From positions 186,001-250,000 of the forward strand of contig JACKLQ010000002.1 in assembly GCA_024235835.1 (NCBI GenBank): a stretch of 64,000 nucleotides of DNA. Reading direction: 5' to 3'. The stretch is from Thiobacillus sp. (lineage in GTDB: Bacteria; Pseudomonadota; Gammaproteobacteria; Burkholderiales; Thiobacillaceae). The translations under genes were made by a program, and so were the position numbers. Below the pieces are notes generated by a model. The model saw nothing but the letters and a program-made list of their open reading frames with translations. It had not been told where the DNA came from and did not search any database. Below, one piece after another: positions 33,822 to 42,843 of this stretch (position 1 is its first letter; each line of letters starts with the position of its first letter).

Positions 33822-34574
33822 ATGAACTGGTTCCCCGTCTGGCTGCGCAACTTCAAGGTGTGGAAGAAGCTGGCGGGCCCTTCCCTGCTGGGCAACCTGG
33901 CCGACCCCATGCTCTACATGCTGGGCCTGGGCTACGGCCTGGGGGGCCTGCTGCAACAGGTGGACGGCGTGCCCTACCTCAACTTCCTGGCCGCCGGCAT
34001 GCTGTGCTACAGCGTCATGAACAGCGCCACCTTCGAGACCCTCTACTCCGCCTTCTCCCGCATGCACGTGCAGAAAACCTGGGAGGCCATCCTCAACACC
34101 CCCCTGGGCCTGAAGGACGTGCTGCTGGGGGAACTGGCCTGGGCCACCTTCAAGAGCATGCTTTCCGGCGCCGCCATCATGCTGGTCATCTGGGTGCTGG
34201 GTTTGCAGGGGGATTTCGTCCTGAGCCTGGCCCTCATCCCCGTGGTCCTGCTCACCGGCTTCTGCTTCGCCGGCCTGGGGCTCGCCGTCAACGCCATCTC
34301 CCCCAACTACGACTTCTTCCTCTACTACTTCACCCTGGCCATCACCCCCATGGTGCTGCTGGGCGGTGTCTTCTACCCCCCCACCGCCCTGCCCGGCTGG
34401 CTGGCCACGGCCGCCGCCTGGCTGCCCCTCACCCACGCCATCGAGCTGGCCCGGCCGCTGGTGCTGGGGCACTGGCCGGAGAAGCCCTTGTGGCACGGTG
34501 TGGTGCTGGTGGCTTACGGGGTGGCGGGGTTTGGCGCGTCGCTGGTGCTGACGCGGCGGCGGCTGCTGCGCTGA
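33822..34574 (+). CDS. ABC-2 type permease, NodJ-like
   Basis: 250-residue integral membrane protein with about six membrane segments. It starts with an amphipathic segment WFPVWLRNFKVWKKL, as NodJ does, and has FLAAGMLCYSVMNSATFET and YFTLAITPMVLLGGVFYPP, which are typical of the ABC-2/NodJ exporters. It pairs with the upstream ATPase to form an exporter, probably for a lipid-linked sugar, polysaccharide or drug; the substrate is unknown. Confidence 0.9.
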   Translation: MNWFPVWLRNFKVWKKLAGPSLLGNLADPMLYMLGLGYGLGGLLQQVDGVPYLNFLAAGMLCYSVMNSATFETLYSAFSRMHVQKTWEAILNTPLGLKDVLLGELAWATFKSMLSGAAIMLVIWVLGLQGDFVLSLALIPVVLLTGFCFAGLGLAVNAISPNYDFFLYYFTLAITPMVLLGGVFYPPTALPGWLATAAAWLPLTHAIELARPLVLGHWPEKPLWHGVVLVAYGVAGFGASLVLTRRRLLR

Positions 34575-34586
34575 TCGTTGCCTTAT

Positions 34587-34605
34587 CCCCCTTTACCAAA
34601 GGGGG
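34587..34605. terminator. palindrome between convergent transporter genes
   Basis: CCCCCTTT (34587-34594) and AAAGGGGG (34598-34605) with a three-base loop. It lies 13 bp after the permease gene and before the 3' end of the convergent TRAP gene. It has no long T tract, so it may be a dispersed repeat rather than a true terminator. Confidence 0.45.
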
Positions 34606-34688
34606 GCAGGGGTGATTCCAGCGGCGGTTGATGGCCCAGGTACGCCGATTCGGCGATGCCACCCAAGCTGGTATTGAAACAGCGGCGG

Positions 34689-36497
34689 CTACTGACCCAG
34701 CAGCCCGGGCAGCCAGGTGGACAGGAAGGGCAGCAGGGAGATGGTCAGTGCGCCCAGGAACATGGCGCCCACCGCCGGCAGCACGGAGACAGCTACGTAG
34801 CGCAAGGGCTTGCGGAACATGGCGGAGGCGAAATAGATGTTCAGTCCCGCCGGGGGGAAGAGAAAGGCGATTTCCAGGGTGGCCAGGAAGATGATGCCGA
34901 AGTGGATCGGATCGATGCCGTAGGCCAGGGCCACCGGCAGCAACAGGGGGACGAGGACCACGATGGCGGCGTAGATTTCCATGAGGGCGCCGGCGGCGAT
35001 CAGGAAAACCACCAGGGCCACCAGGAAGGCGTACTTGTTGGGCAGCACGGACTGGACCCATTCCACCGCCAGGTCGGGGATGCCCGCATCCACCAGGAAA
35101 TTGGTCAGCCCCAGGGCCATGCCCAGGATGAGCATGATGCCGCCGATGACCTGCACGCATTCCGCCAGGGCGAGCCCCAGGCCCCGGAGGTCCAGTTCGC
35201 GATGGGCCACGCTCTGGGTGAAGAGGGCATAGGCGGCGGTGAGGGCGGCGCTTTCCATGGGGGTGGCGAGACCGCTCACCAGTGAACCGATGGCCACCAC
35301 GGGGGCCAGCAGCTCCCACTTGGCGGCCCAGGCCGCCGCGCGACGGGAAGTCCGTCGCGCCGGTTCGACCGGTTCGACTGGCGCCAGGCCGTCCCGGCGC
35401 AGGAAGCCCCCCGCCAGGAGCAGAAAGGCCACCATGACCAGGGCCGGCAGCACGCCGGCCAGGAACATGGTGTTGATGGGAACCCGGGCGATGATGGCGT
35501 ACATGATGAGGGGCACGGAGGGGGCCAGCAGCACGCCCAGGGCGCTGGCGCTGGTGACCAGGCCGATGCCCCGCTTTTCCGCAAACCCCGCCCGGGTCAG
35601 CAGGGGCAGCAGCAGGCCGCCCAGGGCCAGGATGGTGACACCGCTGCCGCCGGTCAGGGCGGTGAAGAAGGAACACAGGACGGCGCCCGCCACCGCCGTG
35701 CCCAGGGCACCGCCGCCGAACAGGGTGGTGAACAGCGTGCCGAGCCGGACCGCCGCCCCGGTGCGGGCGAAGATGAGGCCGGCCAGGGTGAAGAGCGGCA
35801 GGGCCGGCAGGGAAGGATTCACCGTGATCTGGTAGTGGCTCAGCGGTACGGCCGCCAGGGGTTGGCCTTCCTGCCAGAACAGGGCCAGGGCCAGGCCGCC
35901 CAGCACGGCGAAGATGGGGGCGCCGCAGAACAGGATCAGCGCCAGCCAGAGGACGAAGGGCCAGAGGTGGAGGGTTTCGCCGTCGAAATGGCCGGCGAGC
36001 AGCCAGCCGGCCAGGGGCAGCAGCAGGGCGGGCGGTATGCGCCAGGCGGGCGTCTCGGCCAGACGGGAGCCGATCTTCAGCCCCAGCAGGATGAAACCCG
36101 CCGGCATGGCCGCCTGGATGATCCAGCCAGGGATGCCGTAGGCCAGGGCATGGGGCGCTTCCATCTCGCTGGCCACGAAGGTCCAGCTTGCCTGGGCCAG
36201 CAGGCCGCAGATCAGGGCCGAACTGGCGCCGGCAAAGACCTGGGCAAAACGGCGGAGATGGGGATGCTCGGCGGCGGCCAGGCCCGCGCCCAGGGAAGTC
36301 AGATGCCCGCCCCGCTCCGCCACCAGGGCGCCGAACATGGCCAGCACGAGCCCCAGGTGCTGAACCAGGACCGGCGCGTTCTCGACCCCCCGGCCGAACA
36401 GCGGCCGCAGGACGATCTCCACCACGGGGATGATCAGCATGAGGGCCAGGGCGCCACCGGCGAGGATGGCGTCGAAGCGGGTCAGGGCTGTGTACAT
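34689..36497 (-). CDS. TRAP transporter, fused small and large membrane subunits (DctQM)
   Basis: About 602 residues from the ATG at 36497; the frame is open upstream to 36575 without a plausible start. The first 150 residues form a DctQ-like four-helix unit (FDAILAGGALALMLIIPVVEIVLRP), and the remainder is the DctM subunit with about twelve segments, including TALTGGSGVTILALGGLLLPLL and PPAGLNIYFASAMF. It imports a solute from the binding protein using an ion gradient. In transcription it follows the DctP gene (112 bp) and the TatT gene, forming a TPAT-type system. No Shine-Dalgarno site is obvious. Confidence 0.9.
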   Translation of the reverse strand: MYTALTRFDAILAGGALALMLIIPVVEIVLRPLFGRGVENAPVLVQHLGLVLAMFGALVAERGGHLTSLGAGLAAAEHPHLRRFAQVFAGASSALICGLLAQASWTFVASEMEAPHALAYGIPGWIIQAAMPAGFILLGLKIGSRLAETPAWRIPPALLLPLAGWLLAGHFDGETLHLWPFVLWLALILFCGAPIFAVLGGLALALFWQEGQPLAAVPLSHYQITVNPSLPALPLFTLAGLIFARTGAAVRLGTLFTTLFGGGALGTAVAGAVLCSFFTALTGGSGVTILALGGLLLPLLTRAGFAEKRGIGLVTSASALGVLLAPSVPLIMYAIIARVPINTMFLAGVLPALVMVAFLLLAGGFLRRDGLAPVEPVEPARRTSRRAAAWAAKWELLAPVVAIGSLVSGLATPMESAALTAAYALFTQSVAHRELDLRGLGLALAECVQVIGGIMLILGMALGLTNFLVDAGIPDLAVEWVQSVLPNKYAFLVALVVFLIAAGALMEIYAAIVVLVPLLLPVALAYGIDPIHFGIIFLATLEIAFLFPPAGLNIYFASAMFRKPLRYVAVSVLPAVGAMFLGALTISLLPFLSTWLPGLLGQ

Positions 36498-36609
36498 GGG
36501 GGCTCGGGAAACAGGTTTGCGGTACTCATGGCCGGCCAGGCAAGACGCCGCGCATCCCGGCCCGCCGGCTCCCAACCATCGCCATGGGCAGGGGGGGCTT
36601 GCGCCAGGC

Positions 36610-37605
36610 TTACTTCCCCTTGCCCGCCCGGTAGGCCTTCAAGTGCCCCACCACGGCGTCGAAGGTCTCCTCCGGGACCAGCCTGCCCCGGATGCGGGGA
36701 TGCAGCTCGTCGGCCAGCTTTTGCCATGCCTGCAGTTGCTGGGGCGTGGGCCGGGTCACGGTCAGGCCCCGTTTCTGCATGGCCGCCACCGCTTCATCCA
36801 CCTCCTTGCGTGCCTGGGCGCGGATCTTGTCGCCGGCGCGGGCGCCGGCCTCCCTCACCGCCGTCTGGGCGGCCGGGCTCATGGACTCCCACGCCTTGCG
36901 GGTTACCACCAGGGCGCCGACGATGGGGGCCCAGTTGAGATCCAGCATGTAGGGGGCGCTGGTGTAGATCTGGGTTGCCAGGGCGAAGTAGGGGGTGGAC
37001 GGCACGGCGTTGATCATGCCGGTCTGGATGGCCGGCAGGATGTCGGACACCTCCAGGGGCACCGGGGTGTAGCCCAGGCTCTTCATGATCTCCTGCTGCG
37101 CCGCTTCGCTGCCCCAGGCGAAGAATTTCATGCCCAGGAAGTCCCTGGGCGAGGCGGCGGGTTGCTTGGTGAAGAAGCGCACCCAGCCGGCGTCGCCCCA
37201 GGCCAGGATGACGAACCCCTTGTCCAGGAAGCGTTTTTCCATGTCGGCACGGAGTTTTTCCCGGACGTGGTCCACCTCGTCCCAGCCGCGGAACATCAGG
37301 GGCATGAGCTGCAAGGCGGCGATGGACGGTTCGATGGCCTCCAGACCGGCCACCGAGAGCAGGCCACCCTGCAACTGGCCGATGCGCATGCGGCGGACCA
37401 TGTCGACTTCCCCACCCTGACTGCCGTCCGGATATACGAGATACTTGCCGCCGCCTTCCGCCTTGCGCCAGGCCTCGCCCAGTTCCATGAGCTGACGGTG
37501 ATAGAGGGAGTTTTTCGGCGCCAGGGTGCCGATGCGCAAGGGGCTGGCGGCCAGGGCCTCTCCGGCGATCAACAGGGCGGCCAGCAGCAGGGTGAAGAAA
37601 CGCAT
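36610..37605 (-). CDS. TRAP transporter solute-binding protein (DctP/TAXI-DctP family)
   Basis: 331 residues from the ATG at 37605. A Sec signal peptide (MRFFTLLLAALLIAGEALA, about 1-19) precedes LRIGTLAPKNSLYHRQLMELG, a DctP-type opening. The central segment GMKFFAWGSEAAQQEIMKSLG and IQTGMINAVPSTPYFAL are where the family's substrate-contacting Arg or Asn usually lies. Periplasmic. Substrate unknown: TatT-associated systems often carry hydrophobic or sequestered ligands. Confidence 0.9.
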   Translation of the reverse strand: MRFFTLLLAALLIAGEALAASPLRIGTLAPKNSLYHRQLMELGEAWRKAEGGGKYLVYPDGSQGGEVDMVRRMRIGQLQGGLLSVAGLEAIEPSIAALQLMPLMFRGWDEVDHVREKLRADMEKRFLDKGFVILAWGDAGWVRFFTKQPAASPRDFLGMKFFAWGSEAAQQEIMKSLGYTPVPLEVSDILPAIQTGMINAVPSTPYFALATQIYTSAPYMLDLNWAPIVGALVVTRKAWESMSPAAQTAVREAGARAGDKIRAQARKEVDEAVAAMQKRGLTVTRPTPQQLQAWQKLADELHPRIRGRLVPEETFDAVVGHLKAYRAGKGK

Positions 37606-37625
37606 GGGAATGCCTCGATGGGGTA

Positions 37626-38510
37626 TCAGAACAGGTCGGGAGATTTTTCCAGCAGCCAGCGTGCACGTTTCCGCACAACCTGGTTTTGCAGGGAATTGCC
37701 ATCGCCCGCATCGGGGATGGCCAGGGCTGCCTGCAACAGGGACTCGAACAGCGCCCGGTCCCCCAGGGGCAGGGCGTGGCCTTCGGCCTTGGCCAGCAGC
37801 GGCCCGGCGGATTTGCCATTGGCCTGGGCGATGGCCTGATCGAACCAGGCCAGGCCCTGTTTGCGGTCGCCGCCGGGTCGTGCCGCCTCGAAGGTGGCCA
37901 GCAGGCTGGTCAGGCTGCCTTGGCCCCATTCCGGATCAGCCTGCCAGGCAAGGCGGGCCAGCCGCGCCGCCAGGGGCAGGTCGGCCACCAGATCGGGGTT
38001 GTCCTTGCCGAGGGAAATCCAGCCGCCCCAGGCGGCCGCCGCCCAGTAGGCCAGCCCGGCGTCCTCCCGGTCCAGTTTCGGCCAGCCGGCGGGGTCGCCG
38101 GCCAACGCCGCGCGCAAGCCGGGGTGGGCCTGTTCCAGGGCCGTCATCCCATGCCGGTGGGCGCGACGGTACAAGCGGGCCGCCCGCTGGCGCAAACGCT
38201 CCGCCTCGGCCACGTCCCGTTCCTCCACCCGGTCCGCCTCGAAGGCGACGAAGGCATAGGCGTACTGGGTGAAGCCGGCGGCCACGGATTCCGCCAGGGC
38301 CGCGTGCCCCGGCCGTTCGCGCAGCACCGACTCCGACAGCTTGAGATAAAAGGCGCTGGCTTCGCGGGCCAGGTCCAGGTCGTCTTCTGTCTGCTGGCCC
38401 TGTGTGGCCAGGCCGTCGGCCAGGTGGCCCATGACCATCTGACGGGGGGAGCAGGCGGCCAGGAGCAGTATCACCGAGACTACAAGGGCGCCGCGCAGCC
38501 AATCGTTCAT
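37626..38510 (-). CDS. TatT-like TRAP-associated TPR lipoprotein
   Basis: 294 residues from the ATG at 38510. A lipoprotein signal ends in LLAAC (Cys about 20), so the protein is anchored in the envelope. The rest is helical and rich in Ala, Leu and Arg, with TPR-like repeats (VAEAERLRQRAARLYRRAHRHG, LAYWAAAAWGGWISLGKDNPDL). This matches the TRAP transporter TatT component, which in Treponema trimerises and docks the solute-binding protein. It lies 20 bp upstream of the DctP-like gene, which supports the assignment. Confidence 0.85.
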   Translation of the reverse strand: MNDWLRGALVVSVILLLAACSPRQMVMGHLADGLATQGQQTEDDLDLAREASAFYLKLSESVLRERPGHAALAESVAAGFTQYAYAFVAFEADRVEERDVAEAERLRQRAARLYRRAHRHGMTALEQAHPGLRAALAGDPAGWPKLDREDAGLAYWAAAAWGGWISLGKDNPDLVADLPLAARLARLAWQADPEWGQGSLTSLLATFEAARPGGDRKQGLAWFDQAIAQANGKSAGPLLAKAEGHALPLGDRALFESLLQAALAIPDAGDGNSLQNQVVRKRARWLLEKSPDLF

Positions 38511-38708
38511 GTCGCCGTTCAAGCCGAGGCCAAAAACGTGGCAATCTAACCGGCCTTCTTTACAGCGGCATGACGTTGGAACGACTCGAGCCCCCGGCCT
38601 CTCCGGCCAATCGCCCTGGGCTTGCGCTCTAACCGCCTGGCAAACCCAAAACCGACTCCTTCCCCAGTCCCGCTGGAGAAGGAGAGGGAAACCCGGTCAG
38701 CCCGCCCC

Positions 38709-40061
38709 CTATTCGAACTCCATGGACCGGAACACCCGCCCGGCATTGAGGCGAGCCAATTCGTCCGCCGTATGCAGGTGCAGGTAGGCGGACTGGTCCA
38801 CCTTGTAGGCGTCCTCCAGGGTGCCGCCCTTCTCGATGACCTCGGCGATGCGGGCGCGCAGGTGGACCAGGTAGCCCCGGGTCCATTTGGTGACCGTGGC
38901 CATGTCGGTGGGGCCGCCGTGGCCGGGGATGACGGTCTCGGCACCCAGGGCCTCGAACCGGTCCCAGATGCGAATCCAGCGGGCGGTGTCGGTGTCCTCG
39001 AAGATGGGGGGCATGCGCACGTGGAAGGCGGTGTCGCCGGCGATGACCAGCTTCTTCTGCGGCAGCCAGACCATGGTATCGCCGTGGTGGTGGGCGTTGC
39101 CCAGGTGCAGCACCTCGATCTTCACGCCGCCCATGGAGAGGTCCAGCTGGTCGTCGTAGACCATGTCGGGCATGACGAACTCCGTGCGCCAGGCCTTGTC
39201 CCGCAGGCGGGCGCGCATGCCGGCCAGGGCCTCGTATCCGTTCTTTTCCATGTACCTGGCGGTATCACGGTGGGCGACGATCTTTGCGCCCTGTTCCTTC
39301 CAGTAGCTGGAACCCAGCATGGCGTGGCCCTGGCCGTTTTCCAGCACCACGTACTTAACCGGCTTGTCGGTCCGCTTCCTGATCTCGTCGTGGAGGCTTT
39401 GGGCCAGCAGGTAGTTGTCGCCGGCGTTCACCACCACCACGCCCGCCTCGGTGATCACGAAGGAGAGGTTGTTGTTGTGGCCTGAATTCTCGTAGGTGCC
39501 GGGGGCGGTGGCGCCAATGGCGGACCAGACACCGGGGGCCACTTCCCGGGGGAGGTCATAGAGGAAGGAGGCAGGCGCGGCGTCCGTGGGCACGATGGGC
39601 AGCCCGGCCCGCTTCCAGTTGAAGAAACCGTCCCGATAGTTTCTCACGTCGGTGTAGCCCAGCTTGATGAGGGTCTCGGCGGCCAACGGGCTGCGCTGGC
39701 TGACGCCGCAATACACCACGATGGGGGTGTTCCTGTCGGGCACGGCGGTCTCGACCTGGAACTCCAGCCAGCCCCGCACCAGGTTAGCGAAGCGGGGAGC
39801 GTCGATGCGGCCACCCAGGATGGCCAGCTCCTGGGGCATGCGCACGTCGATCACCATGGTATCCGGCCGTTCCTTCAACTGGGCTGCCAGGCCCGCCGTA
39901 TCCAGTTGGGGCACCCGGGCCATGACGTCGTCCAGCACCGCCTGGGCGGCCTGGGAAAGGGGTGGGGCTTCGGGGATGGGATATTGCACGGCCGCCAGGT
40001 TCTGGGCCTTGGCGGAGGCGGCGGCCAGCAGACAGCACAACAGAAGAAGAAGCGATTTCAT
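38709..40061 (-). CDS. exported rhodanese and metallo-beta-lactamase fold fusion
   Basis: 450 residues with a Sec signal (about 1-19, ending SAKA). A rhodanese domain (about 45-150) has the active-site loop CGVSQRS. The remainder is a metallo-beta-lactamase fold: HNNNLSFVITEAGVVVVNAGD, HLGNAHHHGDTMVWLP and VIPGHGGP. The first metal motif, normally HxHxDH, reads NGQGHAM here; only the last His is kept. The second-site His and Asp in AHHHGD and IAGDTAF are present. Related periplasmic proteins occur in quinoprotein and sulfur oxidation systems. Given the missing ligands, a mononuclear or non-catalytic role is possible. Confidence 0.85.
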   Translation of the reverse strand: MKSLLLLLCCLLAAASAKAQNLAAVQYPIPEAPPLSQAAQAVLDDVMARVPQLDTAGLAAQLKERPDTMVIDVRMPQELAILGGRIDAPRFANLVRGWLEFQVETAVPDRNTPIVVYCGVSQRSPLAAETLIKLGYTDVRNYRDGFFNWKRAGLPIVPTDAAPASFLYDLPREVAPGVWSAIGATAPGTYENSGHNNNLSFVITEAGVVVVNAGDNYLLAQSLHDEIRKRTDKPVKYVVLENGQGHAMLGSSYWKEQGAKIVAHRDTARYMEKNGYEALAGMRARLRDKAWRTEFVMPDMVYDDQLDLSMGGVKIEVLHLGNAHHHGDTMVWLPQKKLVIAGDTAFHVRMPPIFEDTDTARWIRIWDRFEALGAETVIPGHGGPTDMATVTKWTRGYLVHLRARIAEVIEKGGTLEDAYKVDQSAYLHLHTADELARLNAGRVFRSMEFE

Positions 40062-40140
40062 GGGAACTGCCTTGCCATCTGCACCGGGACGGCCAAGGCT
40101 ACGCCGCCCAGTGGCGGCGCGGAATGGTAGGGCGTTACCA

Positions 40141-40287
40141 GCGGCTTACCAGATGCCCAGGTCGGCGAACCAGGGCTGGGGATTGGGGCGGAAGCCGAAG
40201 GCCACCACCACGCGATCGCAGGGGATGATCTCCTCGGAGCCTTCGATCACCACGGGGGTGCGGCGGCCCCGGGCATGGGGGGCGCCC
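40141..40287 (-). pseudogene. relic of gltD
   Basis: 136 bp (40152-40287) match 45556-45691 inside gltD with three mismatches, on the same strand. The piece encodes TPVVIEGSEEIIPCDRVVVA and GFRPNPQPWFADLGI, and then jumps to a W and stop that match the gltD C-terminus, so about 190 bp between are deleted. It is a fragment with no start. The rest of the 389-bp gap (40062-40450) shows no gene I can support. Confidence 0.85.
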
Positions 40288-40450
40288 CCATTGAACATTC
40301 CAGCCTTACGTGACAACCGCGCCATTGGCCAAAGCACAAGCTGATCCACCCTCGCTTGCGTGGGGGGCCCCTGTCACCCCGCCGTTTGGCGATTCCCCCA
40401 GCCTGTCGCATCATTGGCACCCATTTTGACCCGGCGATGAGGGTAATGCC

Positions 40451-40915
40451 TTGCCATCCAAACTGAGCCAACCGTGGAATCGCCCGCAACGATCCAGACT
40501 CGGGTTTCTGCTTGGCCTGCTCATGCTGCTTTCGTCCAGCCTCTTCGCCGCCGAAAAACCCTATGCCCCGGAAGGCGTGCCGGGGGCCGTCATCGTTACC
40601 GCCGAACAGGTGGTGGAGCTGACCCTGTCCCGTCCTGAACTGGTGATCATCGACGCACGCAAGAAGTCCGAATACGGCAAGGGCCATATCGAGGGGGCCG
40701 CCAACCTGCTGAACACCGCCATGCGGCGGGAGGACCTGGAGCGCCTCGTGCCCGACAAGACCGCCCCCATCATTTTCTACTGCAACGGCATTCGCTGCCT
40801 GCGCAGCTCCGATGCCATCCGCAAGGCCATGGACTGGGGCTACAGGAATGTATTCTGGTTCCGCGGCGGCTGGAAGGAATGGACCGACAAGCGCCTGCCG
40901 GTCATCACGGATTGA
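40451..40915 (+). CDS. exported rhodanese-like protein
   Basis: 154 residues. An N-terminal basic stretch and hydrophobic core (about 17-33, LGFLLGLLMLLSSSLFA) look like a Sec signal. One rhodanese domain follows with the active-site Cys in YCNGIRCLRS (about residue 113) and VIIDARKKSEYGKGHIEGA. It may move sulfur or act as a redox thiol protein in the periplasm. The start is a TTG with GAGGG about 8 bases upstream; no in-frame ATG precedes the signal core. Confidence 0.8.
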   Translation: MPSKLSQPWNRPQRSRLGFLLGLLMLLSSSLFAAEKPYAPEGVPGAVIVTAEQVVELTLSRPELVIIDARKKSEYGKGHIEGAANLLNTAMRREDLERLVPDKTAPIIFYCNGIRCLRSSDAIRKAMDWGYRNVFWFRGGWKEWTDKRLPVITD

Positions 40916-40971
40916 ACCCTGCATGAAAACAATGACAGCCAGGCCCCGCGGCAAGGCGCGCCCATTCCCCC

Positions 40972-42843
40972 ATGCACATTGAGACCCTGTCCATCCGTTC
41001 CGTCACGGTGATCATCATCTTGATGATCGGCATCGTGGCCAGCGTCCTTTCCCTGTGGGCCGGCAGCTACTTCCGCCAGGCGGCCCTGGACGCCCAGGTC
41101 AACAGCCTGTCCCGGGTCATTGAGGTGGCCTCCCAGGAAATGCTCAAGTCCGTCAGGGGCCATACCTTCGACCTGGGCATGCGCCTGGCCCATAGCGAGG
41201 AGGTGATCCAGGGCCTCCGTGATGCAGGCAGGCCCGGCGGCCACGACCGCCTGGTGAGGCTGCTGGACGATCCATTCATCAATGGTTTCGTGGGCTTTGC
41301 CAACATCAACCTGGAGAAGATCCGCATCCACGATCTCAATCTGAGGCCAGTCGCCGAGAGCACGAAAGGCATCATCGGCCTGGATGGAAAGCTCGCCGCG
41401 CATCTGGCACAGGACCTGGCGGGGCGTTCCGGCGTCGAGCGTCTGAAGGCCATAGATGCGATCTGGATTTCACCCCAGGGGCCGTTGCATTCCACCCTCG
41501 TGCCCATCGGTGGCCTGCGCCTGGTGGGTTACCTGGAAATCATCATCAACCCGGCCTTCAACCTGCCGGACATCGGCACCATCACCCGCACGCCCATCAG
41601 CATATTCACGCCTCGCGGCCAGCCCATCCTTGCCGGTACGCAACACCTTGCGGACAGCCACCTGCCCATCGAATACATGCTGCATGCTTCGGACGGCTTG
41701 CCCGCCTTCAAGATCGTAGGCTACGAGGATGTCGGCAAGCTCAACGCGCAAATGGAGAAGGCGCGCATCTTCACCATCAGTGGCTTCCTGCTGCTGACCT
41801 TCGGCACCCTGCTTTTCGCCCTTTGGCTGTTCAACCGCTTCCTCTTCGTGCCGGTCCGACGCATGGTGCGGGACATGAAGCAGATGGCCGCCGGGAAGCT
41901 CGACCTGACCGTGAACAAGAGCGGCCTGCGGGATTTTTCCGTCCTCGCCGAGACCTTCAATGCCATGGCGCAACAGGTTCGGCAGCGGACAAGCGACCTG
42001 GAACGGCTGCTTGACCTGGATGACAGCGCCATCCTGTGCTTCGGCAACGATCAGGAAGCGGTGTATTTCAACCGCGGTGCGGCGGCGGTGTTCGGCTATG
42101 CGCCTGACGAAATCGGCGACCTGGACCTGGGCGACCTGTTCGTCGAGGACATCGCCGGCATGCTGCGGGAGGCCGGCCTTGCCGGCGCATCGGCAGGGAG
42201 CAGCCTGCAGGCACGCCTCACCTGCATCCGCAAGGACGGCGGCCGCCTGGAGCGGGATGCGGTGGTCCGCCCCCTGCATGTGCAGGGCGGTCATGGCTAT
42301 GCCATCGTGGTGAATGCCACGGAGGGCCTGGGCAGATTTCTCTCCGCGGAGGAGGTCGTCACCAGCTTCCAGCGCAACGAGCAGCGCATGAATGCGGTGG
42401 AGGAATCCCTCAACAGCTTGCTGGAGCTGACCCGCAACTCGCCGGGCCACGTGCCGGCCGTCGCCGGCGCCGTCCCGGCCGGCGGCGAAAGCGCGGAAAC
42501 AGGCACCGAACGCCCGGCCATCCGCGAGCAGGCGGTCAACCTCATGCTCTGCGCCCTGGCCTGCTGGGAGCACGACCTGGACAAGAGCAAGATCGACCTG
42601 GCCGAGGAGAGCCGGATCTGGCCGGTCTACATTGACAAGTCGACGCCCACCACCCGGACCCTGGACAAGTACCTGAACCTGGAGACCTGTCCCAGAAACC
42701 CCCGCACCCAGCGCGTCATCGATACCGCCGAGTTCGTACTCAAGCAGCTCGGCCGCAGGTCGAGCCTGGAGCGCAAGAAGCTGCAGCAGGCCCTGAACGA
42801 TTTCCGCCTGCTTGTCTCGGGTATCCGGCCCTCCGGGGACTGA
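40972..42843 (+). CDS. membrane sensor protein with HAMP, PAS and an unassigned C-terminal module
   Basis: 623 residues. A membrane segment (about 11-30), a periplasmic sensor of about 225 residues (SVRGHTFDLGMRLAHSEEVIQGL), a second membrane segment (about 262-285), HAMP (about 286-340) and PAS (about 345-455). No kinase, cyclase or MCP signalling motif follows. The last 110 residues (from about 510) contain VNLMLCALACWEHDLDKSKI and VYIDKSTPTTRTLDKYL, then LETCPRNPRTQRVIDTAEFVL. I have an impression of seeing this block at the end of some PAS or regulator proteins, but I cannot name it. Confidence 0.8.
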   Translation: MHIETLSIRSVTVIIILMIGIVASVLSLWAGSYFRQAALDAQVNSLSRVIEVASQEMLKSVRGHTFDLGMRLAHSEEVIQGLRDAGRPGGHDRLVRLLDDPFINGFVGFANINLEKIRIHDLNLRPVAESTKGIIGLDGKLAAHLAQDLAGRSGVERLKAIDAIWISPQGPLHSTLVPIGGLRLVGYLEIIINPAFNLPDIGTITRTPISIFTPRGQPILAGTQHLADSHLPIEYMLHASDGLPAFKIVGYEDVGKLNAQMEKARIFTISGFLLLTFGTLLFALWLFNRFLFVPVRRMVRDMKQMAAGKLDLTVNKSGLRDFSVLAETFNAMAQQVRQRTSDLERLLDLDDSAILCFGNDQEAVYFNRGAAAVFGYAPDEIGDLDLGDLFVEDIAGMLREAGLAGASAGSSLQARLTCIRKDGGRLERDAVVRPLHVQGGHGYAIVVNATEGLGRFLSAEEVVTSFQRNEQRMNAVEESLNSLLELTRNSPGHVPAVAGAVPAGGESAETGTERPAIREQAVNLMLCALACWEHDLDKSKIDLAEESRIWPVYIDKSTPTTRTLDKYLNLETCPRNPRTQRVIDTAEFVLKQLGRRSSLERKKLQQALNDFRLLVSGIRPSGD

